Source: an uncultured Cryomorphaceae bacterium (lineage in GTDB: Bacteria > Bacteroidota > Bacteroidia > Flavobacteriales > Schleiferiaceae). Taken from it: 50,525 bases of DNA. The DNA is taken from the NCBI GenBank assembly GCA_913031435.1, contig CAJWFD010000014.1:1-50525 (forward strand), given 5' to 3'. The stretch's first letter is position 1, and every line of letters starts with the position of its first letter. Below, piece by piece: positions 25,411-32,829 of the stretch. The notes beneath the pieces were generated by a model. That model was given only the letters and a program-made list of their open reading frames with translations. It was not told the origin of the DNA and made no database searches. The position numbers and the translations under genes are program-made.

Positions 25411-26762
25411 TAACCTTTATAGTCAACCATACTATCTGAGAATGTCACCTCAAAGTCTGCTTCTAATTCATCTAAAATAGGTCCATACCATTCCTTTGTA
25501 ATAGGCATCTGTACACCTGGCTTTAATGTCTGACCTGTTAACACCAGTTTCGTAGCTATGGCGAGAGGCAGTCCTACCGTTATGGCCATGGCCGTTTTAG
25601 AAGAATCCATACCTTCAAAACCCATAGAACTTTCCACCATTTTCAATTCGCCCCCTTGGCTCCATCCAACCTTGTGAAACATCACTATCATATCCTTGTC
25701 AGACTGATTAAGAGACCACACCCGCTTGAGGATAAACTCTAAACACTGCGCAGGCGTACCTTTTTCGAAGGGGAACTTATTATCACTAAATATCCCAGCC
25801 CAAACCAGCTTACTCATGATGTCTGAATCTTGAGGAATATTTAAGTAATATTTCAACTTTAATTCAACACTGTCCTTGGGGTTATAGGCTAAGAATAGAT
25901 TGGTGTACTCTCTAAAGGTTAAATCATTAGTTCCCTCAATGACATAACTATCATCCGTCATTCCGAGCTTCACAAAGGAATCCCAAGCTCTTGCAAAACC
26001 AGGACGTCTTAGCGTACCCCTGTAAAGTGTGCCTACATCTTCGAGCTGGTAAGCTTCTTTGTATTTCAGACTGTCTCTGTTCGCTAAACCTTCAAACTTT
26101 CCATAACCAGAGACGTTGATTAGTTCAGTTCTTCTAAACACCATATGAGGTGGTATATACTTGTATTTACCCTCTTGTATAAATTTAACAGCGCCTCCTT
26201 GACCGGCTAGAACCACATTACGAGGGTTCCAAGTAAACTTATACCTCCATGGATTATCTCCCTCAGATTCTGGACTTAATAGTCCCCCTGTGAAACTTTC
26301 GAATAATCTAATATCACCACCATTCTCTCTAATCCCATCTAACAAACGCATGGCGCTCATATGATCAATACCTGGATCTAAACCACACTCATTAAGAAAG
26401 ACTAAATTCTTCGCCTTTACTTCTTGGTCAAGTCCCTTCATTTCATCACTTAAATAGCTGGCGGTCAAAAGATGTATACTTAATTTTAAGCAGGCCTTCG
26501 CAACGTTCATATGCATGTGCGCTGGAACCATAGAAATAGCTACATCCGTGTCTGCTAATTCAAGCTCCAATAAAGTCGTATCTGTGATGTCAATCGCAGC
26601 AGCTGAACACTGACTAGTCTCCTCACCTAATCGGTGCTGAGCAACTTTTAAATCTCTATCTAAGACTCTTAAATACCATTGGTGACTCTCTAGTCGATCT
26701 TTAAGGTATGGGACTAAACTTTTGGTACTCAAACCGGCACCAATTAATACAATTCTCTTCAT
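25407..26762 (-). CDS. Saccharopine dehydrogenase / saccharopine reductase-like protein
   Basis: A 451-residue NAD(P)-dependent enzyme with an N-terminal Rossmann fold (IVLIGAGLSTKSLVPYL) and the family segment FLNECGLDPGIDHMSAMRLL. The C-terminal catalytic domain has FESFTGGLLSPESEGDNPW and YKFTWNPRNVVLAGQGG, which place it near yeast LYS9-type saccharopine reductases. It may act in lysine degradation or interconversion with 2-aminoadipate semialdehyde. Diaminopimelate synthesis is separately indicated by dapB in the window, so a biosynthetic AAA pathway is unlikely. It is a single gene, divergent from the DUF423 gene with a 119-base gap. Confidence 0.85.
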   Translation of the reverse strand: MKRIVLIGAGLSTKSLVPYLKDRLESHQWYLRVLDRDLKVAQHRLGEETSQCSAAAIDITDTTLLELELADTDVAISMVPAHMHMNVAKACLKLSIHLLTASYLSDEMKGLDQEVKAKNLVFLNECGLDPGIDHMSAMRLLDGIRENGGDIRLFESFTGGLLSPESEGDNPWRYKFTWNPRNVVLAGQGGAVKFIQEGKYKYIPPHMVFRRTELINVSGYGKFEGLANRDSLKYKEAYQLEDVGTLYRGTLRRPGFARAWDSFVKLGMTDDSYVIEGTNDLTFREYTNLFLAYNPKDSVELKLKYYLNIPQDSDIMSKLVWAGIFSDNKFPFEKGTPAQCLEFILKRVWSLNQSDKDMIVMFHKVGWSQGGELKMVESSMGFEGMDSSKTAMAITVGLPLAIATKLVLTGQTLKPGVQMPITKEWYGPILDELEADFEVTFSDSMVDYKGY

Positions 26763-26881
26763 TAAATAAGCTTTGGAACTAATTTAACACTTTCTTTTGT
26801 TGTTGCTTAGGCAACATAACTAAAGGTTATTGCCCGATTTTCAACATTGCATTTCCACCCGTTTAGGGCTAGATTTAACAC

Positions 26882-27247
26882 ATGAAATATACTATAGCAC
26901 TATTAGGCATTACTGCTGTTTTTCTTGGAGCTTTTGGAGCTCATGGTTTAAAGGATCTATTAGAACAAACTGCTATTCAGTCTTATAAGACAGGAGTTTC
27001 GTATCAACTTCTACATACGGTAGCGATACTCGCGCTGTATAATTCAACGGGGACATTGATCACAATCCGTCTATGGATTGTCGGCATAATACTGTTCTCC
27101 GGAAGTATTTATGCACTGACTTTGGATGAGTTAATCGGTATTGATCTAGATTTCATGGGACCCCTTACACCAATAGGAGGTCTTTTCTTGGCTGCAGGCT
27201 GGTGCTCCGTTGCATTCAAAACAAAGACACTTGTGGATAAATCTTGA
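26882..27247 (+). CDS. DUF423 (YgdD-like) small membrane protein
   Basis: A 121-residue inner-membrane protein with four hydrophobic segments. N-terminal LGITAVFLGAFGAHGLKDLL and YKTGVSYQLLHTVAILAL are the DUF423/YgdD hallmarks, and LTPIGGLFLAAGWC ends the conserved core. The biochemical function of the family is not established. It sits alone between the divergent saccharopine dehydrogenase-like gene and pckA, which has its own promoter match. Confidence 0.88.
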   Translation: MKYTIALLGITAVFLGAFGAHGLKDLLEQTAIQSYKTGVSYQLLHTVAILALYNSTGTLITIRLWIVGIILFSGSIYALTLDELIGIDLDFMGPLTPIGGLFLAAGWCSVAFKTKTLVDKS

Positions 27248-27299
27248 ATATCGTCAGATAATTAGTGAATAGTTTAGCTCGCTATAAAAGCATCATTAT

Positions 27300-27307
27300 T
27301 ATATTTG
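27300..27307 (+). promoter_or_regulatory. Candidate -7 promoter element for pckA
   Basis: TATATTTG matches TAnnTTTG exactly and lies 33 bases before the ATG at 27340. Its position downstream of the in-frame GTG at 27265 argues that the longer reading of pckA is not the real protein. Confidence 0.5.
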
Positions 27308-27339
27308 ACCAACCTATTGTAGAACCAACCAAATACTTC

Positions 27340-28938
27340 ATGATTTCCAAGAACCACACGGATACCTTGAGCTTATTAGGCATCAAGACCAATATTGTTT
27401 TCAGCAACTTAGACCCTAAAATCCTTGAACAACACAGCATAGACAAAAATATGGCAGTGAGAACTGCACATGGTGCTATAGCAGTGAATACCGGTAAATA
27501 TACCGGTAGAAGTCCAGAGGATCGATTCATTGTAAAGGATAAAATGACTCAAGAATCGGTTTGGTGGGGTCCTATGAATAAACCGTTCGACCCAATAAAA
27601 TTCAGTGCCTTGAAAAAACGTGTTTGCGCCTATTTAGAGGGCAAAGATGTGTACATAAGAGATGCCTTTGCTGGTGCCCATACAGATTATAGATTATCAT
27701 TAACCGTAATTAATGAGTATCCATGGTCCAATCATTTCGCCTCAAACATGTTTCTAAGACCAAGCGCACAAGAGCTTGAAAACTTCCTTCCCGAGTGGAC
27801 GGTCATTAATGCACCTGGCTTTATGGCTAATCCGGATATAGATGGAACACGACAAGAAAATTTTGCGATTTTAAGCTTCACAGAAAAAACTATTTTGATT
27901 GGTGGAACTGGATATACTGGTGAGATCAAAAAAGGAATTTTTAGCGCCCTTAATTTTATCTTACCACATCAAAGGAATGTTTTAAGCATGCATTGTTCTG
28001 CTAATGTTGGAGAATCAGGCGACACATCAATTTTCTTTGGGCTTTCTGGAACAGGTAAAACCACATTAAGTGCAGATCCAAATAGAAAACTAATTGGAGA
28101 CGACGAGCACGGCTGGAGTGATGATAATACTATTTTCAATTTCGAAGGAGGTTGTTATGCTAAGGTCATAGACTTAAGCGCAGAGAAAGAACCTGATATA
28201 TTTAACGCTATTAAAGAAGAAGCTATTCTTGAAAATGTGATACTGAATAAGGACCTAACAGTCAAGTTTGATGATTCAAGCATCACACAGAATACACGCG
28301 TAAGTTATCCGATTCATCACATTTCAAATACGCAGCCTGGTTCCTTAGGAAATAATCCGAAAAACATATTTTTTCTTACCGCAGATGCGTATGGTGTCCT
28401 CCCTCCTATTTCAAAGCTCACACCAGGACAAGCTGCCTATCATTTTATAAGTGGATATACAGCCAAGGTAGCCGGTACTGAAGAAGGTGTCACTGAGCCC
28501 AAAGCGGTATTTAGCGCTTGTTTTGGAGCACCATTTATGCCATTGCATCCAACCGTCTATGCTGATATGTTGTCCAAGAAGATGACAGCGTCTGGTGTCA
28601 ACGTTTGGTTGATTAATACCGGATGGAGCGGCGGCGTTTATGGAGTAGGGAAAAGAATGAAACTTTCTCATACGCGTTCTATGATTACAGCAGCGATGAA
28701 TGGATTGCTAAATAATGTTGAGTACCATGAACACCCTGTTTTTGGGTTAGACATGCCTACTACGTGCGAGGGTGTTCCTACATCACTATTGAATCCAAAA
28801 TCTACTTGGGACAACGCAGATGCTTACGATAAAGCAGCTCATGAGTTAGCCAATAAATTCACTAATAATTTCAAGAAATTTGAGAACCAGGCATCAGAGG
28901 AAATTCTGTTGGCCGCGCCAAGAACTGGTTTTAACTAA
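27340..28938 (+). CDS. pckA: Phosphoenolpyruvate carboxykinase (ATP)
   Basis: About 532 residues from the ATG at 27340, which gives the usual PckA length and a normal N-terminus (MISKNHTDTLSLLGIKT). An in-frame GTG at 27265 would add 25 unrelated residues. It converts oxaloacetate and ATP to phosphoenolpyruvate, CO2 and ADP, opening gluconeogenesis. Visible motifs are GRSPEDRFIV, MHCSANVG, the kinase P-loop GLSGTGKTTLSADP, IGDDEHGWSD and SYPIHHI. It is preceded by a good promoter match and followed after 47 bases by a RibD-C-like gene. Confidence 0.95.
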   Translation: MISKNHTDTLSLLGIKTNIVFSNLDPKILEQHSIDKNMAVRTAHGAIAVNTGKYTGRSPEDRFIVKDKMTQESVWWGPMNKPFDPIKFSALKKRVCAYLEGKDVYIRDAFAGAHTDYRLSLTVINEYPWSNHFASNMFLRPSAQELENFLPEWTVINAPGFMANPDIDGTRQENFAILSFTEKTILIGGTGYTGEIKKGIFSALNFILPHQRNVLSMHCSANVGESGDTSIFFGLSGTGKTTLSADPNRKLIGDDEHGWSDDNTIFNFEGGCYAKVIDLSAEKEPDIFNAIKEEAILENVILNKDLTVKFDDSSITQNTRVSYPIHHISNTQPGSLGNNPKNIFFLTADAYGVLPPISKLTPGQAAYHFISGYTAKVAGTEEGVTEPKAVFSACFGAPFMPLHPTVYADMLSKKMTASGVNVWLINTGWSGGVYGVGKRMKLSHTRSMITAAMNGLLNNVEYHEHPVFGLDMPTTCEGVPTSLLNPKSTWDNADAYDKAAHELANKFTNNFKKFENQASEEILLAAPRTGFN

Positions 28939-28985
28939 AAATGTCGCAGCATAATGATTGTCAAACTTGATTTAAATTATTTAAC

Positions 28986-29519
28986 ATGGGAAAAACCACA
29001 TTATATACTGCCGTAACATTAGATGGATATATAGCCAAAAGTGATGGTAGCGTTGCCTTTTTGGACGATCCTATGTACCAACTTCCAGATGAAGATTATG
29101 GTTATAGAGCATTTTACGATAGTATAGACATTGTACTCATGGGCTATAACACGTATAAACAAATATCTGAATTTGAGACTGAATACCCTTACGCAGGTAA
29201 GAAGAGTATTGTCATAAGCAGCAGCAGTGAAGTAGCTGTTTCTAAAGAAGGAGTTGCCGTAAGTACTGATACAGCAGAAGATGTTCTGCGTAAACTTAGG
29301 TTAAGTGACCAAAACATATGGATCATTGGTGGGGGTGCGACAAACGCTAGCGTTCATGAAGCTGGACTTATTGATCAGATGATATTAACCTACATACCCA
29401 TAACGTTAGGTTCTGGTATTCCATTGTTTAGATCAAATAATACCTCTCAGCAATGGCGAAATATGGGGTCCAGGTCCTTTCCTAACGGTTTAGTTCAAAT
29501 TACACTCGCAAGGAAATAA
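28986..29519 (+). CDS. Dihydrofolate reductase-like (RibD C-terminal) family protein
   Basis: A 177-residue protein with the RibD C-terminal/DHFR-like fold: TLYTAVTLDGYIAKSDGS at the start, YDSIDIVLMGYNTYKQI, IWIIGGGATNASVHEAGLID and MILTYIPITLGSGIPLF. Members are NADPH-dependent reductases of unclear substrate. Homology to RibD-C does not prove a riboflavin role, and no deaminase half is present. Its last 25 bases overlap the 3' end of coaE on the other strand, a convergent overlap with no room for a separate terminator. Confidence 0.85.
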   Translation: MGKTTLYTAVTLDGYIAKSDGSVAFLDDPMYQLPDEDYGYRAFYDSIDIVLMGYNTYKQISEFETEYPYAGKKSIVISSSSEVAVSKEGVAVSTDTAEDVLRKLRLSDQNIWIIGGGATNASVHEAGLIDQMILTYIPITLGSGIPLFRSNNTSQQWRNMGSRSFPNGLVQITLARK

Positions 29520-30079
29520 TCAACCTGCTGTTCTAGCGTTGTTTTATCAGCGTTGTTTTCAATAATAAAAGATGAACCATCTCGTCTTATTTGATCACTA
29601 GTTTGATTAGAAATACGGTTCATGACATCCGTTCTACTTAGTTCAGGGCTCCTTTCCAGTACCCTCTGAACCCTAAGTTCTTGCTCCGTTATGATAACCA
29701 ATATTTCTTGACATGAGCCATCAGATGTTTCGAACACTAAGGCACTTTCTTTAAATACAATGAGCGCATCATTCTGAAGAAGCCATTGATCGAAATCCGA
29801 TCTTACGAAGGGATGAACTAATTTTTCTAAAGCTGCCTTAAGCGAATTATCAGCGAAAATTTTTGCGCTCAGAAAAGATCGGTCGAGAGTTCCATTGCTC
29901 TGGTATGATTTATTGCCGAAAATCTTCACGATTTTGCGTTTTAAATCTTCATTGTAAGACATTAAAAATTTAGCACGTTCATCGCTGTAATAAACGTGCA
30001 TGCCTTTGTTTTCTATAAGTTTACAAACAGTACTCTTTCCTGATCCTATACCGCCTGTAACACAGAATACCCGTTTCAT
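29495..30079 (-). CDS. coaE: Dephospho-CoA kinase
   Basis: A 194-residue P-loop kinase catalysing the last step of coenzyme A synthesis. VTGGIGSGKSTVC is the Walker A, followed by YYSDERAKFLM, the LVHPFVRSDF segment and the lid region RVLERSPELSRTDVMNRISNQ. Length is normal. It overlaps ybbR by four bases upstream (ATGA) and converges with the DHFR-like gene. It probably depends on transcription entering from yajC or on a promoter inside yajC. Confidence 0.94.
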   Translation of the reverse strand: MKRVFCVTGGIGSGKSTVCKLIENKGMHVYYSDERAKFLMSYNEDLKRKIVKIFGNKSYQSNGTLDRSFLSAKIFADNSLKAALEKLVHPFVRSDFDQWLLQNDALIVFKESALVFETSDGSCQEILVIITEQELRVQRVLERSPELSRTDVMNRISNQTSDQIRRDGSSFIIENNADKTTLEQQVDYFLASVI

Positions 30080-30969
30080 TGAATAGATTTTTCTAATTTA
30101 TGTGGAGTTATACTCAAAAGCTCTACTCCCTCATTTATCACTGTTACATGGGCTAATTCAAACTTATCAAAGTCTTTGAAAGTTAACTCACATAAGTCGA
30201 TTAACTCGCTGTTTTTTAATAGACTAAACGGGCCGCTGAACCAAAGTTTAACTTCGTATACACGTTGTCCTATTCTCCGTTGATAGATGAACTCTTTCTC
30301 TACCCAATATTCTGATGTGCCTATAACATCTACTGAATTTACAGATAATTCTAGTCCCTTTTCCAATTCGTCCAAAGGCAAGCTGATTGCCATGCTTCCC
30401 TCCCAGACAACTTCAGGTATTGTAACGAAAACCTGTGTTCTTTGCATTCTGGCAATAGGACCGGTTAAAACTACCGTATCCGGTTCTATTCTTAAAGCTT
30501 CGCTCCATCGCATTCCAGAAGGAAGCGTAACATTCCGAAAGCCCTTAAGAACTACTGGTACACTTACAGAGGATAGCCGCTCTGAAGGAAACATAACACT
30601 AGTTGTACCTATAGTAAAGGAGTATTCATTCCCATATTCTTGATTCAACAATGCCCTAACATCCTCAGATGATACGGACATTTGACCAGATTTATCTACG
30701 TAAAATGATTCCTTTTCAACCACGACAAGAACTTCTTCAAATTGTCCTAATCGAAGTGCATTAATTCCTGAAGATTCAACCTCAATCATTAACGGCACTA
30801 TGGTGTCTAGTAAATAATATCCCTCTACTAAAGAGGATTCCGCTACAATATTTACGCTGCAACTTTTTGTAGACGTGGTTCCTGTGATAGTCATCACTAA
30901 CCACACCAACCCTGCGAACAAAACAAAGGCAAAGGCGTCAGGACGAATTATGTGCTTAAATCTCTTCAT
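30076..30969 (-). CDS. YbbR-like domain protein
   Basis: A 297-residue protein with one N-terminal membrane anchor (AFAFVLFAGLVWLVMTITG, about residues 12-30) and an extracytoplasmic part made of repeated beta modules. The segment VVLKGFRNVTLPSGMRW and later PDTVVLTGPIARMQRTQVFV resemble YbbR repeats, the domain found in the CdaR regulator of Firmicutes c-di-AMP cyclase. No cyclase gene is near, so a regulatory role is not implied. In Bacteroidota a YbbR-like gene commonly sits by coaE and yajC. The start codon directly abuts an intrinsic terminator (30970-30999). Confidence 0.72.
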   Translation of the reverse strand: MKRFKHIIRPDAFAFVLFAGLVWLVMTITGTTSTKSCSVNIVAESSLVEGYYLLDTIVPLMIEVESSGINALRLGQFEEVLVVVEKESFYVDKSGQMSVSSEDVRALLNQEYGNEYSFTIGTTSVMFPSERLSSVSVPVVLKGFRNVTLPSGMRWSEALRIEPDTVVLTGPIARMQRTQVFVTIPEVVWEGSMAISLPLDELEKGLELSVNSVDVIGTSEYWVEKEFIYQRRIGQRVYEVKLWFSGPFSLLKNSELIDLCELTFKDFDKFELAHVTVINEGVELLSITPHKLEKSIQ

Positions 30970-30999
30970 AAAAAAACCGACACTAAGGTCGGTTTTTTT
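30970..30999 (-). terminator. Intrinsic terminator between yajC and ybbR
   Basis: On the minus strand AAACCGAC pairs with GTCGGTTT around a six-base loop, followed by a run of T's that ends at the ybbR ATG. A and T runs flank both sides, giving a long A-U extension to the stem. It lies between the yajC stop (31000) and the ybbR start (30969), so the upstream run can stop here and ybbR-coaE may need read-through. Confidence 0.8.
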
Positions 31000-31308
31000 T
31001 TACTTTTCAGAAGCTTGGTATTGAGCACTGAGCTCTTTACTAATGGAGGTCTTTTCTACTTTAAGTCTAGAGTTTTCACACTCCAAAGTAAAAGTAGTCT
31101 CACCTACCTCTAAAATTTTACCGTGGACTCCGGAAGAAGTAACCACTCTAGTTCCCTTTTTAACTTCGCTTCGAAATGTTTTTTCTTCCTTTTGTTTCTT
31201 CATCTGCGGACGGAAAAAGAAAAGATACATGACCAATAATATCATGATAAAAGGTAAGAAACTCATAATGCCGCCACCAGCGGCCGCTTGTAAAAATAGA
31301 TTTGTCAT
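31000..31308 (-). CDS. yajC: Preprotein translocase subunit YajC
   Basis: A 102-residue accessory subunit of the SecDF-YajC complex in the inner membrane. One membrane segment lies at about 14-31 (IMSFLPFIMILLVMYLFFF), followed by the diagnostic FRPQMKKQKEE and the small cytoplasmic domain GTRVVTSSGVHGKILEVGE. Its start overlaps the stop of the DUF1573 lipoprotein gene by one base. secDF is not in the window. Confidence 0.94.
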   Translation of the reverse strand: MTNLFLQAAAGGGIMSFLPFIMILLVMYLFFFRPQMKKQKEEKTFRSEVKKGTRVVTSSGVHGKILEVGETTFTLECENSRLKVEKTSISKELSAQYQASEK

Positions 31309-31739
31309 TAGTTACTTGCTATTACAGTTGAGGTGATATTTAAGACTTTCGTTTGTGGCACAGCATTCGTTGTTAATGTCACTCTCTTATCTTGTTTACC
31401 AGCTCTCCCAGTTGAATTAAAACTTACTTTGATTTCACCTGTCGCTCCTGGAGCAATTGGTTGACGTGGCCAAACTGGCACTGTACAACCACATGAGCCT
31501 TGTGCATTTGAAATGATCAGAGGACCTTCACCTTCATTTTTGAAGGAAAACACATGTTCTACTACGAGTCCCTCGTTAACCTCACCAAAATCATGAAATT
31601 CTTCCTCAAAAACTATTTCAGGAAGTACTTCCATCATGGTCTCATTCTCAACCTCTGTTGAGGATTCAATTCTATCTGTCGCACTGTTACAAGCGGTCAT
31701 CACCAGCGCAAAAGACGCTAAAAGAATTACTTTTTTCAT
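31308..31739 (-). CDS. DUF1573 lipoprotein
   Basis: A 143-residue lipoprotein with signal MKKVILLASFALVMTAC and the acylated cysteine at residue 17. The residues after the cysteine (NSATD) lack the K-D/E surface-export pattern. The mature part holds a single Ig-like DUF1573 domain: EFHDFGEVNEGLVVEHVFSF, then GEGPLIISNAQGSCGCTVP and FNSTGRAGKQDK. Such proteins are abundant in Bacteroidota and their function is unknown. It lies between nusB and yajC in the minus-strand run. Confidence 0.9.
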   Translation of the reverse strand: MKKVILLASFALVMTACNSATDRIESSTEVENETMMEVLPEIVFEEEFHDFGEVNEGLVVEHVFSFKNEGEGPLIISNAQGSCGCTVPVWPRQPIAPGATGEIKVSFNSTGRAGKQDKRVTLTTNAVPQTKVLNITSTVIASN

Positions 31740-31754
31740 CGCTTCTTTTTTAAA

Positions 31755-32693
31755 TTATTCAATTATTCCTCGACCTACTTTTTGGAGTAAACCTTCTTCC
31801 CGCAAATTAGTCACGATTTTGTCAAGAATACCATTGATGAAGGAAGAACTTTTAGGAGTACTATATTCTTTTGACAAGTCTAGGTATTCGTTGAGGGATA
31901 CTTTCACAGGAACTTCGTCAATTCCTCTCCATTCAGCAATGCAGAGCTTCATAAGAACAACATCTATTTTCGCAATACGATCAGTCTCCCAATTTTTACT
32001 TTTTTCCTTGACTCTGATAACGCTGTCTTCTGCGAATTCAAAATACTTCCGCATTAAGAATGGACCAAAACCAGCATCATTTTCATCCTTAAATAGATTG
32101 GGAATAGTCAAGGATAGAACACCCTCATTCCAATTCGAAATCACCTTACCCGTCATCATTTGTGCAGCATCTAAATCGTCGCTCCATTGGGCATGCTGAT
32201 CTTCATAAATATCATGTATGAATTCGTTCTCAGCAATATGTTCTTGATAAATCTCTTTTATAAATCTCTTTTGATGGAGTAAAGTAGGTTCCTTCGATAG
32301 GTATTGCTCAAAAAGATCTCCAGTTAGGATCGTATTGACGATGTTCATAAAGTGCTGGTCATATTCACTCCACTGAATATGGGCACTTTCCATTAAGGTA
32401 GTAAGAGCAGCATTTTCTTCACACAATGCAAAAAAGGGAATATCGATTAGCTTAGCTATACGCTCTAAAAGAACAAGATCCTTTACATTACGTTTTTCAA
32501 CTAGGTCATACTGCTGTTTTGCTAGCTTTTTAATACGTAGTAAAGCATTTATGTCCCAAGCGAAAAGAGTGTGTACCTCCTCTATGCTCTTTTCTAAATT
32601 CTTCAAGAGTGTTGCAGCGCTTATCTCTGAATCCACGGCGTGGGCATAAAGATGGTGCAACACTTTTATTCTAATGTGTCGTCTAGTAATCAT
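31755..32693 (-). CDS. nusB: Transcription antitermination factor NusB, long Bacteroidota form
   Basis: A 312-residue protein, about twice the length of E. coli NusB (139 residues). The N-terminus ITRRHIRIKVLHHLYAHA is the usual start, and the true NusB helical domain is at the C-terminal end: VLMKLCIAEWRGIDEVPVKV, NEYLDLSKEYSTPKSSSFIN and GILDKIV. The intervening 150 residues are helical and charged. NusB with S10 binds boxA RNA in rRNA antitermination complexes. It is the first gene of the nusB-DUF1573-yajC run and divergent from an ABC exporter. Confidence 0.93.
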   Translation of the reverse strand: MITRRHIRIKVLHHLYAHAVDSEISAATLLKNLEKSIEEVHTLFAWDINALLRIKKLAKQQYDLVEKRNVKDLVLLERIAKLIDIPFFALCEENAALTTLMESAHIQWSEYDQHFMNIVNTILTGDLFEQYLSKEPTLLHQKRFIKEIYQEHIAENEFIHDIYEDQHAQWSDDLDAAQMMTGKVISNWNEGVLSLTIPNLFKDENDAGFGPFLMRKYFEFAEDSVIRVKEKSKNWETDRIAKIDVVLMKLCIAEWRGIDEVPVKVSLNEYLDLSKEYSTPKSSSFINGILDKIVTNLREEGLLQKVGRGIIE

Positions 32694-32754
32694 AAAAAGA
32701 GGATTTTTGGCACAGGTTCACCACAGAACAGAACTGTATTCAATAAAGTCGTGT

Positions 32755-32762
32755 TATTTTTG
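32755..32762 (+). promoter_or_regulatory. Candidate -7 promoter element for the ABC exporter gene
   Basis: TATTTTTG matches TAnnTTTG exactly, 67 bases before the ATG at 32830. It lies between the divergent starts of nusB and the exporter. Confidence 0.4.
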
Positions 32763-32796
32763 TGGCACCGCATGCAAAGAGCTTTTGTTCTTGTGG

Positions 32797-32804
32797 CAAA
32801 TATA
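32797..32804 (-). promoter_or_regulatory. Candidate -7 promoter element for nusB
   Basis: Read on the minus strand the sequence is TATATTTG, an exact match to TAnnTTTG, 103 bases upstream of the nusB ATG at 32693. It lies downstream of the opposing element at 32755, so the two transcripts would overlap at their 5' ends. Confidence 0.4.
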
Positions 32805-32829
32805 CATTCGCATTGACGCATTACAGCTA

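Noticed and set aside
26802-26815. Small hairpin GTTGC-TTAG-GCAAC between the saccharopine dehydrogenase-like gene and the DUF423 gene
   Set aside because: The five-base-pair stem has no T run and could be chance; it does not look like a terminator or riboswitch.
27265-27339. An N-terminal extension of PckA from an in-frame GTG at 27265
   Set aside because: The 25 extra residues do not resemble PckA, and a good -7 promoter match lies at 27300-27307, inside that stretch. The ATG at 27340 gives a normal length and start.
32674-32829. A longer start for the ABC exporter reaching into nusB
   Set aside because: The extra 52 residues overlap the divergent nusB start and have no exporter features; the ATG at 32830 begins a normal N-terminal membrane domain.
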